Source of the DNA: JAFGTP01 sp964498725
GTDB taxonomy: Bacteria; Fidelibacterota; UBA2242; JAFGTP01
Assembly: GCA_964498725.1 (NCBI GenBank)
Contig: CAZCHS010000092.1
Location: forward strand, 1 to 14,163
Length of the DNA: 14,163 nucleotides
Direction: 5' to 3'
Below the pieces are notes generated by a model. That model was given only the letters and a program-made list of their open reading frames with translations, ran no database searches and was not told the DNA's origin. This document shows positions 1 to 6,820 of the stretch, one piece after another (positions within the stretch are counted from its first letter, which is position 1; each line of letters opens with the position of its first letter). The translations under genes were made by a program, and so were the position numbers.

Positions 1-22
1 ACAGACAATAGGAATTGTCTGT
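1..22. repeat. Perfect hairpin at the left window edge
   Basis: Stem ACAGACAAT/ATTGTCTGT (9 bp) with loop AGGA. No T-tract follows on the plus strand, and on the minus strand the sequence ends at the edge, so a terminator cannot be confirmed. It lies about 118 nt past the stop of the NHL lipoprotein gene. It could be a terminator of the four-gene operon, a terminator of a convergent gene, or the end of a mobile element. Confidence 0.5.
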
Positions 23-139
23 TACAGGAGGCTAAAACATACCTGAGTAGTTACACCCGAACTATTCATGAATTAGCAAAACTTCAAAATCTTAATCTTT
101 AACCTGACTTTTTCTTCAATATCCGCGAGGTCTGCTATT

Positions 140-1462
140 TTATAAATCATCCAGATTTACATCAATATCAGAGCTGAGTTTAAAGCGAACAATGGAATTA
201 TCACCGCTATTGACCACATAGATAACGCCATTATCTACAAAAATTCCACGGGGATGATTCAGCAGATCGTTGTAATATTTTGTCATAATCGTATCCCGCT
301 CGACAATTTCCGAATCAATGGTATCCTGCACTGTAGTATCCACCTGGACAGTCCGCAGGCCAGCTTTGCGGATAAAACTACCACCGGCATCAAAGACCTG
401 TATCTCATTGGCATCGGTATTCAGAACAAAGATATTTCCGTCCTCATCAACAGCTACATCTTCCGGGTCGTCATATCGGTCCAGATCTAGGATTTCATTC
501 TGTCCCAGTGTGAACATGGATGCCCAGCGTTCTTCTTCCGCATCCACTTTGCTGATCTTATGAAAACCGAAATTGATTCCGGTCTGCGTGTAATAAACAT
601 TGCCGCTGGGATCGGTAAATATTCCTTTGGGATCATTGACCGTGCCGGCACCGGTTCCGGTTGTCGCGATATTTTTGCTGCGAACGCCTTTATGCTGCCA
701 GACAGTCGTACCGTCAGCCAGTTTTAAATAAGCTGAGCGCACCAAATCAATTTTTTGAATATTCTGTTCACCGTCATCGGTTACATAAATGGCATTTTGC
801 CGTGACGGTGCCGAAGCAACACTGATATATTCCGATTCCGGCTGTAAATCATCGGTATAAAATTCGTGAACATTCAGAATAGAATCAGTTTTGGCCGGAT
901 CATGGATAAAATCTACATGACTGATAATGTAACCGTCAGCTTCCAGCGCGTAGGACTCTTCCCAGTCCGTAATCGTAGTCAATTCACCGGTATCGGGATT
1001 GCGGTATTCAATTGCCACAGCAATGGAATCTGTCCCCTCACCGGCATTGCTGGCATTGTTGATGAACTGGTTCCAGGAGTAAATTGTATTGGATTTATCG
1101 GTGATAAATAAATTTAATTTTGAATCGACACATAAACCAACGGGATGAATATTAAGATTATAGAGGTCTTCAAAGTTGTTATTGGAATTATCAGACATCA
1201 CGGCATTACCGGTCTTGTCCAGAACTGTCACCCGCTGATTGCCGCTATCAGCGACAAAAATATAATCATCCAAAGAGATGAAAATATCAATGGGCGTAGA
1301 AAAATCATTCCATACCGGATTCATCTGGATATAGTTGATCTCACCGGTATTGAATATTTTGGACGTGTCTTTAGAGTCCGGCATAGCCAGCCGTTCGTAT
1401 TCACAGGTGGTTAATAATAAATAAGTTAATACTGCAAGAATTGTAATTATTGTTTTTTTCAT
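140..1462 (-). CDS. NHL-repeat beta-propeller lipoprotein
   Basis: The 440-aa product starts with a lipoprotein signal peptide: a Lys pair, a hydrophobic stretch, then the lipobox LLTTC with Cys20. It is probably anchored in the outer membrane. Five NHL-like blades are visible at about residues 55-85 (FVADSGNQRVTVLD), 103-130 (GLCVDSKLNLFITD), 275-306 (PKGIFTDPSGNVYYT), 330-364 (EDVAVDEDGNIFVLNTD) and 401-429 (HPRGIFVDNGVIYVVNSGDN). The middle, about 130-270, is less regular and may hold a degenerate blade. NHL propellers usually bind proteins or ligands; no catalytic residues are recognised. The ATG overlaps the stop of the PorV-like gene as ATGA (1459-1462), with no clear Shine-Dalgarno, so translation is probably coupled. 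It is the last gene of the four-gene operon and may be a surface partner of the receptor and barrel encoded just upstream. Family call is fairly sure; role is inferred. Confidence 0.88.
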   Translation of the reverse strand: MKKTIITILAVLTYLLLTTCEYERLAMPDSKDTSKIFNTGEINYIQMNPVWNDFSTPIDIFISLDDYIFVADSGNQRVTVLDKTGNAVMSDNSNNNFEDLYNLNIHPVGLCVDSKLNLFITDKSNTIYSWNQFINNASNAGEGTDSIAVAIEYRNPDTGELTTITDWEESYALEADGYIISHVDFIHDPAKTDSILNVHEFYTDDLQPESEYISVASAPSRQNAIYVTDDGEQNIQKIDLVRSAYLKLADGTTVWQHKGVRSKNIATTGTGAGTVNDPKGIFTDPSGNVYYTQTGINFGFHKISKVDAEEERWASMFTLGQNEILDLDRYDDPEDVAVDEDGNIFVLNTDANEIQVFDAGGSFIRKAGLRTVQVDTTVQDTIDSEIVERDTIMTKYYNDLLNHPRGIFVDNGVIYVVNSGDNSIVRFKLSSDIDVNLDDL

Positions 1463-2478
1463 TTGATTTTCACTGATATTTGAATTTTTTGAATGTCACC
1501 TAATACGCCGAAGTCGGACCAGGAATAATCGGCTGACAGATCAAATTTACTGACCGGCAAATTGAGTCCGCCGCCAAAACTGAAAGCCCGTTCCGCCTGA
1601 TTACCCATATAACCGCCGCGCAGAAAGAAACGGTCCTGATAACTCTGTTCCACACCGGCCACAAAATATTCACTGTTGTCCACCGGATGATTCAACTGTA
1701 CTGATAATAGCGTATTGAATTGTCCACGATCATAAATATCCATGGCAGCACCAATACGAAATTCAGTCGGCGGAGAAAACAATGCGTATTTGGCTTCTTC
1801 TTCGCCACCGTCTATCAAGGGTTTCATATAAGTGCCTTTCGGCGCCGATTGCGAACCAAAATTAACCAGGGACACACAAAACCGCAGGGATTTATATCCG
1901 GTCCAGTAAAAGGTACCCAGGTCCATTAAAACAGTTTTCATATCCAGATCATCCAGGGTTTCTTCCACATATTTTACTGTGGTGCCATAGGAAAAACGGT
2001 CAGTCATTTTATGGGCAAAAGTAAGACCCATAAAAATGTCGCCATAGTTAAAATATTCTCCGGTTCCATAAGGATGATAGGCTGTTGTCACTTCCATTGG
2101 TTCGGTATAAAGGGCCCCGGTGCTGAATCCGAAATATATGTTTTCATTCAGCTTGTGAATATAGCCAAGATAAGAATACTCAATATCTACCGGCCAGCGC
2201 GTATGTGAGATAGTCAGAGAACTATTCCCCACCTGGGCAGCTGAAGCCGGATTCCAGTAAATTGACGAGGCATCACTAGCCAGACTGACGCCGGCATTTC
2301 CCATGGCTGTCTCTCTGGCACCAACACCTATTTTTAAGAAGGTAAAAACCGATGTACCGGCCCGCTGTCCACCAAGATTCGGGAACAGGTCTATGGCCAG
2401 AAGACTGGAACTGCCCGCGGTCAGAAACACCATTAAAAATATTACTGCAAGTTTATTTTTTCTACTTAAAATCGACAT
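1459..2478 (-). CDS. PorV/PorQ-family outer-membrane beta-barrel protein (UPF0164-like)
   Basis: The 339-aa product has a signal peptide (residues 1-29, hydrophobic core AVIFLMVFLTAG). The hallmark PorV/PorQ region follows at 53-78: GARETAMGNAGVSLASD, then a WNPA box. The rest is alternating aromatic/polar beta strands, including a late FFLRGGYMG strand, and the protein ends in a charged-hydrophobic strand. The fold is FadL-like. In Bacteroidota, PorV is the T9SS component that binds C-terminal sorting domains of cargo and PorQ helps with attachment; distant paralogues in other FCB phyla are of unknown function. Whether this copy serves secretion or a substrate channel is not decided by sequence. 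The start is supported by AGGAG at 2483-2487, 4 nt before ATG. It overlaps the receptor gene by 13 nt and the NHL lipoprotein by 4 nt, so the three are likely made together. Confidence 0.9.
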   Translation of the reverse strand: MSILSRKNKLAVIFLMVFLTAGSSSLLAIDLFPNLGGQRAGTSVFTFLKIGVGARETAMGNAGVSLASDASSIYWNPASAAQVGNSSLTISHTRWPVDIEYSYLGYIHKLNENIYFGFSTGALYTEPMEVTTAYHPYGTGEYFNYGDIFMGLTFAHKMTDRFSYGTTVKYVEETLDDLDMKTVLMDLGTFYWTGYKSLRFCVSLVNFGSQSAPKGTYMKPLIDGGEEEAKYALFSPPTEFRIGAAMDIYDRGQFNTLLSVQLNHPVDNSEYFVAGVEQSYQDRFFLRGGYMGNQAERAFSFGGGLNLPVSKFDLSADYSWSDFGVLGDIQKIQISVKIK

Positions 2479-5201
2479 GATACTCCTAATCTTATGTTTC
2501 TTGAACTATAGTATCGGCTAGGATCATAGTTAGGATTGGGTTTATCTATGTAACTGTATGAAATCGGCTGACCCGGATCATAGGGATCGCCTGTGTAAGG
2601 ATTGATATAGCGGGGAATTTTCAGATTGAACAGATTTTTAACATCAATAAAGAATCTGGCGCTGAAATCTCCTTTTTGATACAAATCCTTATAAAATTTC
2701 ACATCAATGGTTGTATTGCTTTTTGCCAGCTCCGAATAGGGTTTATCAGAGTTGGAAGGCCCGATCAGGTAAAGGAGCCCGTCACTGAAGACAGAATCGG
2801 TAACCGTGCTCTTGGTAAATCTACGGCCGGACATATGTTCGATATGAAAATTGATGCCCCAATTATTGGGAATGGGGATGGTATTGAATAATTTGATCGG
2901 CGTCTTCTCATAAACTTTGAAACGCAGGTTCGCCGATATCTGAATCGGTCGGTCCCAGCGCAGAAAATTCTCACTCAGTGGTTTGGAGGAAAACCGTCCT
3001 GCTTCAACCAGCAGATTGGCATCGGGCCGTGAACTCTTACCTGTTACAATTGAATAGGATGCATTCACATTTCCAGTAAAAAAGCGGCCATAGCGCTGTC
3101 TGTAGATCACTTCCAGTCCGCGGGAACGCGCATAATCCATGTTGATATACATGAGAAAACTGTAATTTCCCAGTTTCGGATTAAAGGAACTGATCCGCTG
3201 TGCCGTTTCATAGTCGAACATATCTTTGTAATAGGCTTTAAATTCAATGGCATTATTTTCGGTAAACTTATGCTTGATTCCCAATTCATAGGATACTGTG
3301 GTCTTTGGATTCAGGTTTGGATTTCCGATCAGATTATAAGTGGCTTCGGAATTACTGTTCAGTTTTGCATAGACATAAGAGTATGTCGGCAACTGGGAGA
3401 AATGTCCGTAATTAAAATATAGCACATCCTGGTCAGTGACCGGGTGGGAAATACCAATTCTGGGTGACAAGTGCGCTTTATACCGATGGCCAAGGAAAGA
3501 ATTGGTCTCTTCTTTAAATTTCTCACGTCCCGCCTCTGTAATTGTAAAGAGGTCTTCATTTTCAACGGCATCTTCAATATATTTGCCCGGAAACCAGTAA
3601 TCATAGCGCAAGCCAATATTGACGATCATTCCCTCAAAAATAATTCTGTCCTGAATATAAGCGGCGCCGGAAATAGGAAAAACCCGGTACATATCCCAGC
3701 TTTGACCCAGGCCGGAACTGCCGAGCCAGGGTTTATAAATATCAATCAGCTGCAAATCAGTGTATTGGGCTTTAAATCCCCCTTTGTAATGGTGTTGTTC
3801 ATCGGGCTGGTAACTGATATTAAATTCAGCCGACCAGCTGTCGCCGTAATAATCATACCAGTGGGGATCGTCTCCGCTGTCCCAGTATTCATCACCCTGG
3901 CGAATGCGAACATCTCCTTCTTCCGTATATTTTGTATAATCGATAGGTTTTAAATCCAAAGTTTCATTGTATTCGGAATAGTGTTTATTCCGCACAGACC
4001 GGTGTTCAAAGGTTAGAAATTTGCCCAGGTTAACCGTGTAAAAGGCCTTTGATGATAACGTATGTTTCCAGGTCAGGTTAGTTACATAAGAGCCTTGTGA
4101 AATGGTCAGATAATTATCCAGAATTTTTTCAAATTCATCTCTAAACCGGCCACCGTCAATGGATAGTGAATTATTCTGAGAAAAAGTCAGGCGGTGTTGT
4201 TTTGTGGGGGCCCAGGAGAATTTGCTCATCCAACTCCAGTTATTATCAGCCCGCATGGCAAATCTATCCATCCAGGCTTCTTTTGGAAATAATTCTTCAG
4301 CATGGGGTAAATAACCATCCGTGATATTCATATAACCACTGAAAAAATAATAAAAATCACCGGGTAAATATTTTGAGGTCAGATGTTCTTTCCCCCCCAA
4401 GGTGAATTCCAAAATATCAGTATTGAATCCGTCAAAAGCAGAATTAATGTGATCGGTATTGTAGCGAAAACTGCCTTCCATTTCTTCACTTCCCTGCTTT
4501 AGCTGAACATCAATAATGCCGGACATGGCCTGTCCGTATTCAGCATTGAAGCCACCGGAAATAAAATCCAGTTTTTCAATGGCATTGGGATTTACATACA
4601 GATTATTAACTGATCCGGTGAGTGGGTCTTTTAAGGACAATCCATCGACGATAAACTGGCTTTCATCAACACGACCGCCGCGAATATGGATTTCATTATC
4701 AGATTCCACAACCCCGACTTCATCGGAAATGATATCGCCGATACTTTCCGCCACCTTGCTGTTGATATCATCGGATGAAAACTGCTTGGAAGAGGAGGTA
4801 TTGTCAACATCCAGGATTGGTTTTTCACCGACAACAATCACTTCTTCACCGGCAGCCAGAACTGTTTCTTCCAGTTCCACATCCAGGCGCGAAGTCTCCC
4901 CTTCGATCACTTTAATACCGGCTAAAATGGTCTGTTTGTAGCCGATCATGGAAACGCTGATATCATAGACTCCGGCAGTTACATTTCTGATGATAAAATT
5001 ACCATCTTCATCGGAGGCGGTGCCATAGTAGGTTCCTTTGACGATAATATTTACGCCGGGAATAGGCGTGCCGGTATTTTTGTCTGTTACTTGTCCGGAA
5101 ATGGTACCGGCCCCCCGGCCAAATAAAATCATTGGCAAAAGGGTTACCAGTATCAAACCGGTGCAAAAATTCTTTAAAGTCTTAATCTTGAAACTCTTCA
5201 T
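2466..5201 (-). CDS. TonB-dependent outer-membrane receptor with CarboxypepD_reg-like domain
   Basis: The 911-aa product has a signal peptide (about 1-28). A carboxypeptidase-regulatory-like domain follows at about 32-112 (GQVTDKNTGTPIPGVNI, DEDGNFII, GVYDISVSMIGY). Next is a TonB-box-like EEVIVVGEKP (119-128), then a plug at about 135-235 with IHIRGGRVDESQFIVDG and GGFNAEYGQAMSGIIDV. The remainder is a 22-strand-type barrel, with a typical YELGIKHKF strand and a terminal aromatic residue (CRF). Such receptors use TonB energy to import large or scarce ligands. In Bacteroidota they often pair with SusD; here no SusD gene is present, and the neighbours are an Ig/GATase-like lipoprotein upstream and a PorV-like barrel downstream. 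The start overlaps the upstream gene by 20 nt, with only a weak GGAA upstream, which suggests coupled translation. Family is certain; substrate is unknown. Confidence 0.95.
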   Translation of the reverse strand: MKSFKIKTLKNFCTGLILVTLLPMILFGRGAGTISGQVTDKNTGTPIPGVNIIVKGTYYGTASDEDGNFIIRNVTAGVYDISVSMIGYKQTILAGIKVIEGETSRLDVELEETVLAAGEEVIVVGEKPILDVDNTSSSKQFSSDDINSKVAESIGDIISDEVGVVESDNEIHIRGGRVDESQFIVDGLSLKDPLTGSVNNLYVNPNAIEKLDFISGGFNAEYGQAMSGIIDVQLKQGSEEMEGSFRYNTDHINSAFDGFNTDILEFTLGGKEHLTSKYLPGDFYYFFSGYMNITDGYLPHAEELFPKEAWMDRFAMRADNNWSWMSKFSWAPTKQHRLTFSQNNSLSIDGGRFRDEFEKILDNYLTISQGSYVTNLTWKHTLSSKAFYTVNLGKFLTFEHRSVRNKHYSEYNETLDLKPIDYTKYTEEGDVRIRQGDEYWDSGDDPHWYDYYGDSWSAEFNISYQPDEQHHYKGGFKAQYTDLQLIDIYKPWLGSSGLGQSWDMYRVFPISGAAYIQDRIIFEGMIVNIGLRYDYWFPGKYIEDAVENEDLFTITEAGREKFKEETNSFLGHRYKAHLSPRIGISHPVTDQDVLYFNYGHFSQLPTYSYVYAKLNSNSEATYNLIGNPNLNPKTTVSYELGIKHKFTENNAIEFKAYYKDMFDYETAQRISSFNPKLGNYSFLMYINMDYARSRGLEVIYRQRYGRFFTGNVNASYSIVTGKSSRPDANLLVEAGRFSSKPLSENFLRWDRPIQISANLRFKVYEKTPIKLFNTIPIPNNWGINFHIEHMSGRRFTKSTVTDSVFSDGLLYLIGPSNSDKPYSELAKSNTTIDVKFYKDLYQKGDFSARFFIDVKNLFNLKIPRYINPYTGDPYDPGQPISYSYIDKPNPNYDPSRYYSSRNIRLGVSCRF

Positions 5202-6741
5202 TTAAAATATATTCCAATACTTCTTTTATGTTATCTTTTCCGAAACAATAATGTAAAGGTAATGAGAGATAGATGCTTTCACCCTCCATATAATCGGGTT
5301 CAAAGTGAATACCCACAGCCGGGGTTCCTTCATAAGGTACGGCAACAGAGGAACTATCGGGATGTACCATGGCATAAACAACACTGGTTCCGGCTTCTTT
5401 GGAAGGAATTAGCGCTGACACACGATTACCGATCAACTGTCCGGTTTCCATGGTCAACTGTTTATTTAAATCCTTATCTCCAAAATCGGCGACAACATCA
5501 AGTCCGGGCAATAACCTACCGCCCGGATTTAACCGGTAGACCGAATCAATATTCGTAAATGTCCAGGTTGTGTCCGGTGACTGTTCATTACCATTGGAAA
5601 TAAAGATGTGACCGCCATTTTTAACATATTTAGTTATACTCAGACCGGCATCGGTGATATGGGGCCTTCCCAGGTGACTGAACCAGATCACTTTGCTAAA
5701 ATAATTCAGATTGGCCTCCACATCGGTGACAGTATAGGGTAATGCGTTTTCACGGTTAACAGCATTATCGCCGAAGTTGCTTCCGATCTCCCAAACTGAA
5801 TATTCATCATCACCATAGATTTCATCCAGCATATCGGTATAAAATCGCTGAGTGGTTTTATTGTTCTGATCCTGAGCAAAGTCATCGATCAGCAGAACAT
5901 CTCCCTGGGGTTCTTTAACATACCATTGATTCGGAACTTCATCATCATTAGGGTCGGGAAACATGATCGTATTACTTTCCGCGCTGGCAATGTCCCTGGC
6001 TTTAATGAAAAACTGATGATAGCCTTCAGACAATACATCCTCACGTAAGGTCAGATGATCCGGCAATACGCCATTGGTTCTTTCAATGATATTCCACTGG
6101 GTGGTATCATCCAATGCCCAAAGAATTTCCGTTACGGTTTCATTACCATCGGGATCTAAAGCATCCCACACAAAAGTTCTGGTGGTAAAAGTATAGCTGG
6201 TAACATCGGGATTTCCGGCCGGTGCCTGGGGATTACTCTTATTGCGGAAGGAAATGGTTGGTGTCGAATTATAGACAGGAAAGGACAGTTTTGCCGGAAC
6301 CGGATCAACAGCACTGTCATTGTCCATTGCATAGACTTCAAACTCAAACATGTCATATTTTTGTTTGATGGGAACGTAAAATTCCGCCTTTTCTGCTGTC
6401 GTAAAAGTCGGTTCCGCCTGGTAATTCCATTTGTAATAGTAACCAATTACTTCACCATCTGCATCTTCGCCCCACCAGTGTATGACTTGTCGACTGGCTG
6501 TCGTATCAAGTGTTGTGATCACTGTATCCTGCACCAGTACCGGTTCTCCGTTTTGCATCACCGTGTCCTGAACCATTAAAGTGTCACTCTTGAAATGGAG
6601 GAAAAGATAGGTTTCAGGTTTTTGATTGTCATAACCCTCGGATTTTTTTTCTTCCAAAAAAGGATTATCACAGGTTGCGATAATCATGACGATCATGAAA
6701 GCCAAAAACGTTGATATTATCTTTTTTAAATCTTTATTCAT
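5182..6741 (-). CDS. Lipoprotein with Ig/FN3-like domains and a C-terminal glutamine-amidotransferase-like fold
   Basis: The start chosen is ATG at 6739-6741 (519 aa). An in-frame GTG at 6745-6747 would add two residues, and neither has a strong Shine-Dalgarno. A lipoprotein signal peptide ends at lipobox IIATC (Cys24). Two Ig/fibronectin-like segments follow at about 40-155 (WWGEDADGEVIGYYYKWN) and 158-262 (FVWDALDPDGNETVTEILW). From about 280 the pattern GDVLLIDDF, FYTDMLDEI, YSVWEIG, KVIWFSHLG and ITKYVKNGGHIFISNGNE, with a closing SIYLSLPLHYCFG near 490, resembles the class I glutamine amidotransferase/ThuA-like Rossmann fold. No Cys sits where the nucleophile of that superfamily would be: the only cysteines are the lipobox Cys and one near the C terminus. 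A binding role is therefore more likely than catalysis. It is first in the operon, begins 37 nt after a terminator T-tract and overlaps the receptor gene by 20 nt. It may be the receptor's surface partner, where SusD would stand in other systems. Confidence 0.85.
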   Translation of the reverse strand: MNKDLKKIISTFLAFMIVMIIATCDNPFLEEKKSEGYDNQKPETYLFLHFKSDTLMVQDTVMQNGEPVLVQDTVITTLDTTASRQVIHWWGEDADGEVIGYYYKWNYQAEPTFTTAEKAEFYVPIKQKYDMFEFEVYAMDNDSAVDPVPAKLSFPVYNSTPTISFRNKSNPQAPAGNPDVTSYTFTTRTFVWDALDPDGNETVTEILWALDDTTQWNIIERTNGVLPDHLTLREDVLSEGYHQFFIKARDIASAESNTIMFPDPNDDEVPNQWYVKEPQGDVLLIDDFAQDQNNKTTQRFYTDMLDEIYGDDEYSVWEIGSNFGDNAVNRENALPYTVTDVEANLNYFSKVIWFSHLGRPHITDAGLSITKYVKNGGHIFISNGNEQSPDTTWTFTNIDSVYRLNPGGRLLPGLDVVADFGDKDLNKQLTMETGQLIGNRVSALIPSKEAGTSVVYAMVHPDSSSVAVPYEGTPAVGIHFEPDYMEGESIYLSLPLHYCFGKDNIKEVLEYILNEEFQD

Positions 6742-6777
6742 GTTCACTCTTTGTATAACTAAACTTCGATTTAGGTT

Positions 6778-6810
6778 AAAAAATGGGAGGAGATGAGATC
6801 ACCTCCTCCC
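6778..6810 (-). terminator. Intrinsic terminator between the two secreted-protein genes and the receptor operon
   Basis: Read on the minus strand this is an 8-bp perfect stem GGGAGGAG/CTCCTCCC (6803-6810 with 6785-6792) around a 10-nt loop, then A and a run of six T (6778-6783). It begins 10 nt after the stop codon of the OB-fold protein gene at 6821. This is a textbook rho-independent layout. The stem contains GGAGG, which looks like a Shine-Dalgarno, but no start codon is suitably placed. Confidence 0.85.
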
Positions 6811-6820
6811 TTCGTTAAAT

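Noticed and set aside
3471..3953. Plus-strand open frame of 160 codons
   Set aside because: It lies wholly inside the receptor gene on the opposite strand; the receptor has clear family motifs through this stretch and the plus-strand translation has none.
4516..4941. Plus-strand open frame of 141 codons, Ser/Thr/Pro-rich
   Set aside because: It is the reverse complement of the plug region of the receptor, whose motifs are unmistakable; low-complexity composition is typical of a shadow frame.
5182..6747. SusD-like identity for the lipoprotein upstream of the receptor
   Set aside because: The sequence is beta-rich with Ig-like and Rossmann-type patterns and lacks the helical TPR-like layout of SusD.
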